From positions 31,041,783 through 31,105,782 of the forward strand of contig OZ020269.1 of the NCBI GenBank assembly GCA_963971225.1: a DNA stretch of 64,000 nt, read 5' to 3'. The notes below the pieces were generated by a model that saw only the letters and a program-made list of their open reading frames with translations, searched no databases and was not told where the DNA came from. The stretch comes from Melieria omissa (taxonomy: Eukaryota; Arthropoda; Insecta; Diptera; Ulidiidae). The position numbers and the translations under genes are program-made. Positions 18,206 through 31,840 of the stretch are shown piece by piece; the stretch's first letter is position 1; each line of letters begins with the position of its first letter.

Positions 18206-19272
18206 CGTACCCGTACCCGTACCCGTACCCGTACCCGTGTACCCGTACCCGTACCCGTGTACCCGTACCCGTGTACCCGTACCCGTACCCGTGTACCCGT
18301 ACCCGTGTACCCGTACCCGTACCCGTGTACCCGTACCCGTACCCGTACCCGTACCCGTACCCGTACCCGTACCCGTACCCGTACCCGTACCCGTACCCGT
18401 ACCCGTACCCGTACCCGTGTACCCGTACCCGTACCCGTACCCGTACCCGTACCCGTACCCGTACCCGTACCCGTACCCGAACCCGTACCCGTACCCGTAC
18501 CCGTACCCGTACCCGTACCTGTACCCGTACCCGTACCCGTACCCGTACCCGTACCCGTACCCGTACCCGTACCCGTACCCGTACCCGTACCCGTACCCGT
18601 ACCCGTACCCGTACCCGTACCCGTACCCGTACCCGTACCCGTACCCGTACCCGTACCCGTACCCGTACCCGTACCCGTACCCGTACCCGTACCCGTACCC
18701 GTACCCGTACCCGTACCCGTACCCGTACCCGTACCCGTGTACCCGTGTACCCGTACCCGTACCCGTACCCGTGTACCCGTGTACCCGTACCCGTACCCGT
18801 ACCCGTACCCGTGTACCCGCACCCGTACCCGTACCCGTACCCGTACCCGTACCCGTACCCGTACCCGTACCCGTACCCGTACCCGTACCCGTACCCGTAC
18901 CCGTACCCGTACCCGTACCCGTACCCGTACCCGTACCCGTACCCGTACCCGTACCCGTACCCGTACCCGTACCCGTACCCGTACCCGTACCCGTACCCGT
19001 ACCCGTACCCGTACCCGTACCCGTACCCGTACCCGTACCCGTACCCGTACCCGTACCCGTACCCGTACCCGTACCCGTACCCGTACCCGTACCCGTACCC
19101 GTACCCGTACCCGTACCCGTACCCGTACCCGTACCCGTACCCGTACCCGTACCCGTGTACCCGTACCCGTGTACCCGTACCCGTACCCGTACCCGTACCC
19201 GTGTACCCGTACCCATACCCGTACCCGTACCCGTACCCGTACCCGTACCCGTACCCGTACCCGTGTACCCGT
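18206..19272 (+). repeat. GTACCC hexamer satellite, block 2
   Basis: Same hexamer and same strand as block 1. The left 230 bp are rich in GTGTACCC octamers. The remainder holds two very pure hexamer runs (about 18420-18735 and 18830-19155), separated by a few octamers and one GTACCCGCACCC. The domain A, B and C marker variants of block 1 are absent, so this block is not a simple copy of any of them. It abuts the BEL gag/pol fragment on the left and a cytochrome b fragment on the right. Confidence 0.96.
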
Positions 19273-19395
19273 TGATTATTACGAACTTTACATGCTAATG
19301 GAGCATCATTCTTCTTCATTTGTATTTATTTACATGTAGGACGGGGAATCTATTATGGATCTTATTTATTTACCCCTACATGGTTAATCGGTGTA
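19273..19395 (+). pseudogene. Mitochondrial cytochrome b fragment (NUMT)
   Basis: Translated with the invertebrate mitochondrial code (TGA as Trp) this gives 41 uninterrupted codons containing [27 protein letters not shown] and FTPTWLIGV, the conserved haem-binding region of insect cytochrome b. With the standard code the first codon is a stop. The piece starts exactly where satellite ends and stops exactly where mariner sequence begins. In fly mitochondrial genomes cytochrome b lies far from COI, so this is not contiguous with the COI-ATP6 piece that follows. Confidence 0.88.
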
Positions 19396-19769
19396 AGAAC
19401 GTGTCGGGAGTGGTTTCAACGTTTTAAAAATGGTGATTTCGATGTCGAAGACAAACATGGTGGTGGCCACTTTTGCGGACCCGCCGTATTCCCCAGATGT
19501 CGCCCCTTCTGACTTCCACCTATTCCGTTCGATGGCACACGGCCTGGCAGATCAACATTTTCAATCCTTCGAAGAATTGGAAAAATGGATTGCTTCATGG
19601 ATAGCGGAGGACTCCTTTTTTCGAGCCGGGATCCGAAAATTGCCGGAAAGATGGGAGAAAGTTGTCGCTAGCGACGGACAATACTTTGAATAATACATCT
19701 GTAAGCACTTTTTCGCAATAAAGCTTTTAATTTTGGAAAAAAACGGCGGAAGCAAAGTTGTACACCTGA
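19396..19769 (+). mobile_element. Mariner element, internally deleted and 5'-truncated
   Basis: The left part encodes the DNA-binding segment [21 protein letters not shown] (about 19396-19460) in one frame. At about 19471-19478 the sequence jumps, with a frame change, to the transposase C-terminus: [13 protein letters not shown], the region of the third catalytic Asp of DD34D mariners, then KLPERWEKVVASDGQYFE and a stop at 19691-19693. The right end is intact and reads TTGTACACCTGA, the reverse complement of a mariner terminus beginning TCAGGTGTACAA. It is followed by TA (19770-19771) and COI sequence, so the right end looks like a genuine TA insertion into the COI NUMT. The left terminal repeat is gone, replaced by the cytochrome b junction. 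It has no coding capacity. Confidence 0.9.
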
Positions 19770-20074
<305 letters not shown>

Positions 20075-20739
20075 CAGTGGCGGCTTAAGGTGTTCGGGGG
20101 CCCGGGGCGGCGACGGCTAAGGGGGCCCCACAAAACGGTGCAGAATAAGTTTGCGTACAAAATTAATAACAGGAATTTCCGGTTATGCTTTTTACTTTTT
20201 TTTTTAATTTGTATTCCATTGAACAGTAAACGGACTTGCAAATTATTTTGAAACGTATATGTGCTTGAAATTAAAAAAAAAGCAATAGAATCCGAGAGAA
20301 AAATGAAAAATGGATAAAAGGATAATCTGACTAAATCTTTCCAAAATTGATAAAAACTTTCCTGAAATTAGGAAAACTTTTGGGAGATCAAATTCGTCAT
20401 TTCAAAAAGCCATCTTAAATCTCGAAAAAAAACAGAAAATCTTGCTTCGTTACTACGATCTGGCCATTTTTTTAAGCTACCCGAGCAGGAGGATTAGATT
20501 GTTTTGCGATCAGAGCATCATTACACTACTTGACAAAAAATGGGCCAATCGCGTGCACCTAAAAATAAAAGTGTTTTCCTGACTACCTTTGGCCGCTGAA
20601 CACGAAACTGAAAATCAAACAAATTTTTAAGAAGCATTTTCGAAAAATCTTTGAAAAACGAGTTTTTTTCCCTGTTGTTTCAGTTATGAGCTGTACTGGG
20701 CTGCATATAAAGACTCAGATACATAAAACAGGGCCGCGT

Positions 20740-22680
20740 ATTAATGCGACGCACTGCACTAATCGCCAGCGCTAATCAGCCTAGCGCTAATCAAGCTAGA
20801 CTTGTTCAGCAGTGATCGAGTGAGCGCTAGCTAGTGCTCGTATTCACACTCGGCAGCCAACATGGTTGTTGTTGTTGTCATGCTGAGCCACCCACGCTGG
20901 CGAACGTGAGCGCAGAACTTTCGCGCTTCACTTGCGCATTCTCTTTTGCTGTGCGTTCGTACTACGCTAGCGCGGCGCTCTTAAATCGAATCTGCGTATC
21001 CAGCAGATAGTGGGGTGTGGCGGTGGTAGTGCACTTCGGCCGCGCTGCACTTTATGACCTTGCGCGAAGTGTTGGTAGGATGCATTTCGGCTGCTGGCAC
21101 TTGCTATTCCAAGCATGTTGTTGTTGTGTCGTGCAGCTGGTGAAGTCTTTGCCGTTCTGGCTGCTGCATTCCACCAACCACGTAAAGGTCACCCCATGCA
21201 CCAAATTTTGTCGCATTTCTGCAAAGAAGTGGGGTGATCTGCTGGAATTTGGAAGATCAGGCGATTATGCGCTGTTGCGGCAAAATTTGCCTTTATAAGC
21301 GGCCGCCGCAGTAAGATCGAGGAAGTCGTTGGGCAGTCGTTAAAGAGGAGTCGTTACGCATAACTCGGTTGATGAGTCGGGAAGTCGTTGGCAAGTCGTT
21401 GATAAGTCGATGAGGAGGAATAAGCCGCAGGAGTTTGGTGCGGAGAGTCGGTCAGCGCGTGATAGTGGCGGTTCGACTGTGGCCTTTGAAGTTGGCTTGT
21501 GAAACGTGCGCGCGGTCCAATGGTGGCATAGACTTTGTGTAACAGGAAAAAAAGTGGTAAAGTGCGTGGACCTAGTGGCTAAGACCATGGCCTAAATGGG
21601 GAACAAATAATTATCTACTGCCAAGTGCGTGTGAACGTTTTGTTGATTTAAAAAAAAAAAAAACGCGCAAGGCAAACTTTTTAAAACAAATGTGGTTCCT
21701 GTACTAAAACTATTTTGAAGTACGGCACTAAAAATTTAAAATGCCAAAACCAGCCAAAAATTCCGCCTTTGTTCAGACCGCAAAAATGACAATGTTTAAA
21801 AAGGGGAAAAACTACTACTAATCGTGTGCTAAAAACTAAATAATTGTGCTATCTATACCTGAATAAAGGTACGCCAAATTACTACTTTAAAGTATGCAGA
21901 AGGAGAAAAACAAAATAAACTATGTGTGAAAAGTCGAAACGAAATTGAGTGCTTAAAAGGAATATTGCTGCTGGCCGGAAATACTGCCGAGAATGCCGAG
22001 AATGAGGGTTACCAGTCATCGTTGGAGTCTCTAGAAGCTGCGAGAATCATACCAGGATGTTCAAGGAGCGTTCAAAGTTGTTGAATTTTTTTTTTTAATA
22101 TGAAACCTAATTAAAATTTTTTTTTTAAATATGTGCGTCATATTTCTTCTTTTCCTACATCTATTTGGGGAATAACAATGGGGAAAAGGTATTAATAATC
22201 TTATCAATAAAAAAAAATATTAATATAAAAGTTGGGTTATCTAGTTAAAACAAACAAAAAAATATGGAAATTATTGCTAAAATAGTATTTTGTTTGTTAA
22301 TATTTTATTCTTAAGTTTTTTTTGCTAGTTAAAAATTAAAACTATAAAAGGCTAGCTAGAAAAAAAGGAATTTTCTTTCCAATATGAAATTACGCCAATC
22401 AAAAAAATAATTTTGTTTTCAAAAGACTAACAAAATATACCAGGATTTTAAACGCGGAAGAATAAATACAAGAAAGTAAAATTAGGAAAAAGTGAAGAAA
22501 AAATTATAATGATAATAATCTAAATAAAATTGGTTACATCGGGGAAAAGAAAACCGCACTTACACCTATGACTAATTTTCTTTCCACAAAACCCTATCTA
22601 GCACAACAAGTTCCAGGAAACTGCGCATCATGTCGCTGGGCCCAACGCATCGATGGAGCGAGTAAAACCGTGAGTGAACC
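20740..22680 (+). promoter_or_regulatory. Promoter/leader-like segment carried inside the hAT element
   Basis: Base composition rises sharply here relative to the AT-rich element ends. A TATA box, TTTATAAGCGG, lies at about 21291-21301 and is followed by a run of AGTCGTT-like motifs (about 21324-21408), then an AT-rich, stop-filled leader-like stretch with A-runs. Near 22614-22670 a pyrimidine-rich tract with TTCCAG is followed about 52 bp later by a GTGAGT, which could bound a short exon. This is the look of a fly gene promoter plus 5' untranslated exon, or of an LTR with leader. No protein can be read from it, and its source is not recognised. Confidence 0.35.
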
Positions 22681-23339
22681 AATGAAACTTTAATATATTT
22701 TTATTTATATATATATGGGTTTTCGTGCGGTTATTTGAAAAAAAGAAAGAAAAGAAACGAAAAGGGGATACTGTCTAAGAAAAAAATAAAAATAAAATTT
22801 GCGAAAAATTCTGAAAATTAGTTAAAATAAGAAAAATAAATTTTGAGAAATAAAAAGAATTTTTTTATTTTAAAAGTATGATTGGAAAATTTATTAAATG
22901 GTAAGGAAAAAGTTGAGACAGAAGAAGTACAGTTTTATTCGATTTTGAAATTAATTTTTTTTTGTCGCTGAAATTTTGGTAATTCTTTTTATTTTTTTAA
23001 TTATGTTTTAAATATATTAAAAGGTTTAAAAAGAAATGTTATGTTCTAAACAACAGTGAAATAATTTCTTTATCTTTTAGCTTTGTTGCTATTTTTTTTA
23101 TATAAATTTAACAACTTAACTATGCCTAAATTTACAAATATTATTTGATTATGGAAAAAATAGTTTGGAAATTAGATTAAGAATTTCGAATTGTATTAGA
23201 TTAAGATTATGGAATAAAAATTGTTATAATGATTGTTTAAGAAAAGAAAATGTTGGGTCTGTCACTGAAGTGGGGTAAGGAGGGTTAATTTTCCTTTGGG
23301 TTTCCAAGTCCATCATAGGAAACAAAGGTAGGGCGGGTT

Positions 23340-24036
23340 TAGAGCATCCCATTCAATGAGGCGATGCTGAGGAATCGGAACAACAGCAGCAATGGTACTT
23401 GCTACCATGTCCGTCCGCTATGTCAGGAGTTAAAGCGTGTGCATAAAAATAATTGTATGTTAGTGTATGTGTGTATGTATCTTTGGTTATGATTTGCCGG
23501 TCGTAGGCTGCTAGGTCGTCGTTGCGGTGTTTGCTGATGTAGATCCAAATGGCTGTAGGTGAGGCGGTATGGTTACTGAGCGGATTTGTTGGAGTGGAAC
23601 CCACGCCAGCTGAAGCTACGGGATAACCAAAGCCAGATGCACGCGTCCAACAAAACCGCTGGCCCCGTAGTCATACTCGTGCTCACCGGTCGAATGTAGG
23701 GTGCCGGCATACATGCAACATGAGGACGACTAGCGGTAACCTGCCCCAAGGACTGAGGAGGTGCAGCGGCAGCAGAAGCAAAAAGGTCGGAACCCAACAC
23801 CTATGTACATAGGACCGAACTTAGCGCTCAACGTGAAGCCAGATGTACATACCGATCTGCATATAACAGAAAGTGGCGCCGACGTGTGGTCGCTACGAAC
23901 GTGGGGCATGCCACATAGGATCGACACACGCATACACATAACAGAGCACATATCTCCTAAAAGAATTATCCGATTAACACGAGCTGTCCGTCGTTCAGAA
24001 GATAATACCTTAGCCTTTTTAGTTTCGAACATATAG
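23340..24036 (-). other. GC-richer segment of unknown origin inside the hAT element
   Basis: Compared with the surrounding AT-rich DNA this stretch is markedly GC-richer and remains open in overlapping frames of 75 to 100 codons on both strands. The minus-strand frames have an Ala/Pro/Ser-rich flavour (for example SAAAAPPQSLGQVTAS at about 23730-23780, then VASAGVGSTPTNPLSN in a different frame at about 23570-23620). They are joined only by a frame change and no family is recognised. A decayed captured exon is possible; chance open frames are equally possible. Confidence 0.3.
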
Positions 24037-25253
24037 ATTGTCCAAATCAGATGAGATTTGGGGAAGAAATTGACGGTGAAACTTGTAACAAAGCGAATTT
24101 TTCTACCAATTTAAAAAATCATAAATTTTCAAATATTTTGCTATAGAACAAAATTGATTATTTGCTCCGGTTTTAAAATCTAAAATGAAATATTAAGCCT
24201 AACATCACTAGAATTGAAAGAAAAATGACAAAGTTATGATGCAGTGAGTGAAAACACCAACTTTACATTTAAGTATTAGACCTTGCGAAACTTTTTTTTT
24301 TTTTCCGAGATCTATCCAAATTTTGATCTAGACGTGATACTAGAGATCATTTATAGTATCCTGGCATAGTCATTATTACATTTTCTGACCCAAAGTATTT
24401 TTTAAAGGACTTACGCATTCCAAATATTTTTTTATATATATGCGGTAGTGCAATGATGAAGATATGGGTATCAAATGAAAAAGGAAAATTGTCTCCTATT
24501 AACTAAATTTCCTATTTTGAACTTTCAGGACCAAAATATGTCAGGTATGGAAAACATACATGTTTTGGATTTCAGTCTGTAGATTCATACATCTAAATTT
24601 TATTCTATTTCAAAGTTCTAGTTTAGAAAACACTTTTATTTTTAGGTGAATTTTTCGTGTCGAGTAGTGTAATCTTAATCTTCAAAAATGTACAGAAATA
24701 TTTTATAAAACCCTGTAGCAGTGACTTTATAAAAAAAGTTCTGAAAAAACGTATATCCCCTACATAACAGCATGTAAGAAGCCCATATTTAGCTTACAAG
24801 GAGCACAGGATTGCTTTTGTAAAAGAGTCTCTAAAAGAACAAAACCAGATTTCCGGGACGATGTGTTGTTATCCAACCAATAATTTTAATAATTGGGTGT
24901 AATATCATTAAATTTTTTTGACTTCTACAAAGTTTAATGAAGTTAAGTAATTGCGTAATTCACACTAGTTTACAAGCAAACTCTAAGATTGCGATATTTT
25001 ATTTTTAACTTAGAATTTTGTATTTGCCAATTTTGCACAAAATTTTAAATTAAAAATTAAATATTGCAATCTTCGAGGGAAAACGTTTTGAATATTTGCA
25101 AACAATTGTTATTTAGAAAGGATGTTTTCTTGCTTTTATTGAACTGAATTTGTTATTGCAATTTCAAAGTCAATTGTCGATACTGTGTCTCTTTCAATTG
25201 ATGAAAGTGACAAAGAACTTAGTCTTTCCTCAACCATTGTGGAGCGCAAATAG

Positions 25254-26277
<1,024 letters not shown>

Positions 26278-26282
<5 letters not shown>

Positions 26283-26343
26283 TATGGCAGATTAGTGCAA
26301 TGGGTTTAAGCTCCATATATAAAGGATTTTACTTTTATTAGAA
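26278..26343 (+). tRNA. Mitochondrial tRNA-Leu(UUR) copy in the NUMT
   Basis: 66 bases with acceptor strands TCTAATA and TATTAGA plus discriminator A, and anticodon TAA in the loop GGTTTAAGCTC. It lies between COI and COII as in fly mitochondrial DNA, overlapping the end of COI by 5 bases. It is part of a nuclear insertion and is not expected to function. Confidence 0.93.
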
Positions 26344-26347
26344 AATA

Positions 26348-27035
26348 ATGACAACATGAGCAGCTCTAGGACTTCAAGATAGTGCTTCACCCCTAATAGA
26401 ACAACTAACATTTTTTCATGACCATACACTAATAATTCTAGTAATAATTACAGTTTTAGTAGGATACTTAATATTTATACTTTTTTTTAATTCTTACACT
26501 AACCGTAATCTTTTACACGGACAAACTATCGAAGTAATTTGAACCATTCTACCTGCAATCGTTCTTTTATTCATTGCATTTCCTTCCCTTCGGTTATTAT
26601 ATTTACTAGACGAAATCAACGAACCTTCTATTACTTTAAAGTCAATTGGGCACCAATGATATTGATCCTATGAATATTCTGATTTCGTAAATGTAGAATT
26701 TGACTCTTATATAGTCCCCACCAATGAATTACCTACAGATGGGTTTCGACTTCTTGATGTTGATAACCGAGTAGTTCTTCCGATAAATTCACAAATCCGT
26801 ATTCTAGTCCCAGCAGCAGATGTAATCCATTCATGAACTGTACCCTCTTTAGGTGTAAAGGTGGATGGAACCCCTGGACGGTTAAATCAAACTAACTTTT
26901 TAATTAACCGCCCTGGTTTATTCTATGGACAATGTTCAGAAATTTGTGGGGCTAACCACAGTTTTATACCTATTGTAATCGAAAGAATCCCTGTAAATTA
27001 CTTCATTAAATGAATTACTAACAACGTAAATTCAT
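26348..27035 (+). pseudogene. Mitochondrial COII (NUMT), full length
   Basis: 688 nt from ATG to an incomplete T stop at the first base before tRNA-Lys, the usual length and ending for fly COII. Under the mitochondrial code the 229-codon frame is open and starts [20 protein letters not shown]. The CuA-binding region is intact ([16 protein letters not shown] and [17 protein letters not shown] with both Cys, His and Met ligands). In nuclear code the in-frame TGA codons prevent expression. No frameshift seen. Confidence 0.95.
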
Positions 27036-27106
27036 CATTAGATGACTGAAAGCAAGTATTGGTCTCTTAAACCACTTTATAGTAAATTAGCACTTACTTC
27101 TAATGA
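27036..27106 (+). tRNA. Mitochondrial tRNA-Lys(CTT) copy in the NUMT
   Basis: 71 bases, acceptor strands CATTAGA and TCTAATG perfectly paired with discriminator A, anticodon CTT in GGTCTCTTAAACC. Complete and in the expected position after COII. Confidence 0.92.
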
Positions 27107-27136
27107 AAAAATTAGTTAAATTATAACATTAGTATG
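27107..27136 (+). pseudogene. Mitochondrial tRNA-Asp, 5' part, split by a hAT MITE
   Basis: Begins AAAAATTAGTT, the expected start of fly tRNA-Asp directly after tRNA-Lys, and runs to the anticodon arm, where it is cut by an insertion. The 8-bp target duplication TTAGTATG occupies 27129-27136. Confidence 0.85.
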
Positions 27137-27292
27137 CAGGCGCGGATTCAGAAAAATATTTCGGGGGGGGTTTCAAAAAGGATTTCTTTTATATTTGTAA
27201 AATGCCTTTTAATTTGTATGTAGTTTTATAGGCGATCCAAATATTTCGGGGGGGGTTTCAACCCCCAAAACACCCCCCTGAATCCGCCACTG
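27137..27292 (+). mobile_element. 156-bp hAT-type MITE in the tRNA-Asp NUMT
   Basis: The left terminus is CAGGCGCGGATTCAG and the right terminus, reverse-complemented, CAGTGGCGGATTCAG (13 of 15). It is flanked by an exact 8-bp duplication TTAGTATG (27129-27136 and 27293-27300). A block containing ATATTTCGGGGGGGGTTTCA occurs twice in direct orientation, once near each end. It is too short to code. Its CAGTGGCGGATT end resembles the CAGTGGCGGCTT end of the larger element in COI, so the two may share a transposase source. Confidence 0.9.
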
Positions 27293-27300
27293 TTAGTATG

Positions 27301-27335
27301 TCAAACTAAAATTATTAATCTATTAATATTTTTTA
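27301..27335 (+). pseudogene. Mitochondrial tRNA-Asp, 3' part
   Basis: Continues TCAAAC after the right target copy (27293-27300), so that GTC of the anticodon is regenerated across the TTAGTATG/TC join. It ends with a T-rich acceptor strand that pairs roughly with the AAAAATT start at 27107. Confidence 0.82.
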
Positions 27336-27422
27336 ATCCGTCATAAATTATTATACAACAATTCCTTCTTCACCTAAATCTAAGGTATCCCAAAGAAAAG
27401 GGACTAATTCACTTAACTGAAA

Positions 27423-27429
<7 letters not shown>
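27336..27429 (+). pseudogene. Mitochondrial ATP8 with an internal deletion (NUMT)
   Basis: A short ATP8 start-like ATCCGTCA is followed directly by the C-terminal half (MNYYTTMPSSPKSK, then NSLNWKW and TAA at 27427-27429, overlapping the ATP6 start by seven bases as in flies). Only 94 nt remain of the roughly 160 usual for fly ATP8, so about 65 to 70 nt are missing near the front and the frame is broken. Confidence 0.72.
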
Positions 27430-28320
<891 letters not shown>

Positions 28321-28680
28321 ATTTGTCAAACACGGTTAATATTTATAAAAACTATTCCATTCGAATTTATAAAAAATATTACATTTGAAAAGTAGAACTT
28401 GAACATCATCATTTCATGGTTTTCTTGCCCATTTTGCTGCCAGGATATTCTGTTGCTTTGCTTTGTGAGTCACTTTGTGATAAATCAATGGAAATATTAG
28501 CTTCAAAATTATTTGGCAAACGCGGATAATATTTATAAAAAATATTCCATTTGAATTTATAAAAAATATTTCATTTGAAAAGTGGAACTTGAACATAGTT
28601 ATTTCATGGTTTTTCGGCCCATTTCGCTGCCAGGATATTCTGTTGTTCTTCTTTGCGAGCCACTTTGTGGTTTGAGTAAT
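28321..28680 (+). repeat. Diverged tandem duplication, two copies, period 190 bp
   Basis: Copy 1 (about 28321-28487) and copy 2 (about 28511-28680) align along their length: ATTTGTCAAACACGGTTAAT against ATTTGGCAAACGCGGATAAT, then AATATTTATAAAAA, AACTTGAACAT, ATTTCATGGTTTT, CTGCCAGGATATTCTGTTG and CCACTTTGTG/TCACTTTGTG. No gene is implied. It may be a piece of a larger dispersed repeat. Confidence 0.8.
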
Positions 28681-30915
28681 ATAGAATACGTCAGTCGTTG
28701 GAAATAAAAACGCGGGTAGCGAGATGGATTGTGAGCATATTTTTGTTTTTCGCAAGTAGATCACCGAAGGACAACAAGTGTTAAACAGTGGAAGTCACGA
28801 ACGGCCGGAGCCGGTAAATTATAAATAGGAAGAACATGAGTGCAAGAGAAACTGAAGCAAAGATGCGATTGAAATCACTCAACACACAAAATTTAGCCAA
28901 GTTTAATTGTTTTGCGCGTTGAGTTGAACGTTAAACAATCGCCACGAATATCGATGATACCAAAGCTTTGGTCATTGTCATATTTTTCAAATAGAATTCC
29001 ATCAAATCAGCTGAAAGAGGATTGTGTATTGTTTAGTAGCTTCAAGGGATCCAGCGATCCAGCGGTTTGGGATTCAAACCCCTCAAACATTGCTGGTACA
29101 AAATATGGTTTCGAATGGTATTTGGTTCAAAAGTTGTGCGTAAAACACCTACAAAATGAAATCTTATGTGACACCGAGTATTTTGGTGATGTATGCGTAG
29201 AAAACACTAAACAATACTTGCGGCTAAATTTACGCGTTTTTATTTGAATTTTTGTTATTTTTTGTTCATGAATCGCAAACATACTGGATGGTCACTCAAA
29301 AAGGAAAGTGAGTTGAAACTATTTTATGAATAAATTAACGAAATTGTGATCCCACTTATACGTGTAAGTCCTTAAAAAATTATTGAAAAAATAAATCAAT
29401 TTCTAGTAGCAACCAAAGATAGGTTTGAACCATTTGCACCGTGTTACCCTGCTGGCCACATATAGCATGATCTAACGGTTATTTACTTCATTCACTTACT
29501 CAATTTTATTTTGCAAACTTTTCAAGAACTCATCAACAAGCACGAACCGTTTCTCTAACCATGTCAACAATGCTGTTGTGTTGTTGAGTTCAGGTGGCAA
29601 CAATTCACTTTCAGGATGCTACGAATTTTGACTTTTAGTTTTATTCGCGACCGATGAAATCTGCTGCCAAACTTTAAACTCTGCAGTTTGTTTTTTTTTG
29701 TGTTAGAAAAAGTAATAACAAATACAACAACTTGCGCACATGTTGGCTTCCAGTTGGTGCACTACGTTGGCTTTATGCGAAGCTTTGGTAAATGCGGTCG
29801 CGACACATGCAACGGCAACACTACACGTTGTGGTGCGTTGTGCATTGTTGTTGTTCTTCTTCTTGTTTCTGTTTTGTCGAAAATTTAAACTTTACGAGCG
29901 GGCATTACATGAAATGGTGCACCGCAGCGTAAGCGCTGGTTGCGCGGTTGCGTCGAGTGCAGTGTGCACGTGTCCAGGCCGCCGCCGGCGCCCAACTGTG
30001 GTAATCCAGTAGCAGTGTGGTGGTTGTTGTTGTTGCTGCTACTAAAATATGGTAGCAAGTTAAATGAAGCAATTTAACATATCGGCCGCAATAGTTTTTG
30101 CTATTTGTTGTTGGCGTTTTTTCATGCATGTGTACCTGATAAGCACACATACACATACATAGAAGCAAACATTGCTGATTTCGACATGCATCCGGAACAT
30201 GGACAACGCTGCATATTTGCACATATTTGTGTGAGTATGTGTGTGTAAACGAATATGGCAGGTGGCAGCAGCAGGAAGCGTGCCATCGCAGCGGCTTGGC
30301 TCAATTTTAAGGGAAATCTATATAAAAAATATGCATTTTTAAATACAGTCAACCAAATCTGTGCGAGCGTTTTTTTTTGCATTCTTTTTTTTTCACCGCA
30401 CAATGCGCGCAGCAAATTGTGCCGTTTTGATAAACAGCTCTGTCACCTGCTGACAGTCGACAAACATGATTTCTCATAGTTTACAATTTTGTTGTTGTTT
30501 TTTTTATGATGTTTTTTATGCTGTAACATGACAACCATTGTTGTTGTTGTTTGCATTGTTTAATGTTGGTCCTTGGCATTTCGTTCATATGGTCCATGTC
30601 GTACATTGTTGTTGTTGTTGTTGAGTGATTGCAAAAATCCACTGTTAAACGCAAGCAAAAACCATAATATTCCAGCTCGCTGAAATATTCACAGCACATT
30701 TGCGCCGGAACACGTGTTGGCTTTGGCCGCAGCCGAGAGTAAATAAACAAATAACACTTTTGTTGTTGGACACAGTTGGGTCGAGTTCAACGTGGAGGCG
30801 GCGTGAAAAAACGTTCATTGTTTTCCTTTCGCATTTGGGTCTCGTTTGCCTAACACTTTTGCCAATGTTTGCTGACATTTCGTCAGTGTTGTCACTTTGA
30901 AAATTTAAATTGTAG
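28681..30915. other. Non-coding stretch without a supported gene
   Basis: A 111-codon open frame at 28912-29247 has no recognisable domain, no splice context and mixed composition; I do not call it a gene. From about 29690 the sequence becomes GC-richer with TTG/CAA runs (30008-30041, 30604-30622), TG-repeat tracts and AT-rich blocks, typical of fly introns or intergenic regulatory DNA. Confidence 0.5.
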
Positions 30916-31838
30916 GGGAATTCTTTGTAAGGTGCCACCCCATAGCTTTTTTGCGCATAATTCGTTAGAAAATTAACGTATCGCCAATTTTAATATACCG
31001 TTCGAAAGAGGGTTAAAGGGGCTAGGATCCGAGGTAACACTTCAATTGAATTTTTCGTAATTACGAATTTTACAGCCAATTTCCCAAAGTGTTCAAAATC
31101 GACACCCTAAAATTTTTTAATGTAAGGTGCCACCCCCTAAAAAACCGCTAAAAACGTAAAAATCTCAAGCAAAAATGCATGATTTAGAAAATTTACGAAA
31201 GATTATTGAATTCAATTTGAATTGAATAGAAAATGACCGAAAGCAAAATGCTAATTGAATGATAACGAATAAAACGAATAATTGTATGGAAATTGATAAA
31301 CAAAACTGAACTAATTTATTCCTCATGATAGAATTAGAGAAAAATCGACTAAGAACACTTTAAATTCATTGTAATGGCGATTCCGAGCAATAAAAAGTCA
31401 TTATACCGATATAGGACCACAAAACAATGAAAAAAGGGGGGTGGCACCTTACAAAGAAAAAAAGGTGGCACTTTACATTTTTATGCAATTTTGGAAATCA
31501 TTGTATAAATTTGTTCCTTTTACGATATGCTCGGATATCATTTCGGATTATGAAAAACCAATAAAAATGAAGTCCAACACTGATATTTACCTTAGTTTTT
31601 TACAAGTTTTTGGTTACTTTTTCACCACAAGAAAAACCTTCAGTTTTAATTTTTATGTTTTTTCTTAACCAAACTTGACACTTTTATTTACCCAGACCGT
31701 ACCATTACGTATGTTCCCGCAAAAACAACATTAGAATTGATGTTGACATATATACCTTAAAAGACAATAGGAATTTTTTTTCTTGGATTGCTGGAACATC
31801 GAAATCGAGCAGGGGTGGCACCTTACAAAGAATTCCCC
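30916..31838. mobile_element. 923-bp TA-flanked DNA transposon with perfect 27-bp TIRs, non-coding
   Basis: The two ends (30916-30942 and 31812-31838) are perfect 27-bp inverted copies starting GGGGAATTCTTTGTAAGG. TA lies on both outer sides (30914-30915 and 31839-31840), as with Tc1/mariner-type insertion. The core of the terminal repeat, TGTAAGGTGCCACCCC, recurs inside: direct at 31121-31136, inverted at 31437-31452, and as an imperfect inverted copy at about 31463-31477. The interior is AT-rich and non-coding. The family is not identified. The extra internal repeats suggest a composite or subterminal-repeat MITE. Confidence 0.85.
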
Positions 31839-31840
31839 TA

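Noticed and set aside
28912..29247. 111-codon frame as a host gene
   Set aside because: Non-repetitive but without any recognised domain, upstream promoter or splice support; kept only as a comment.
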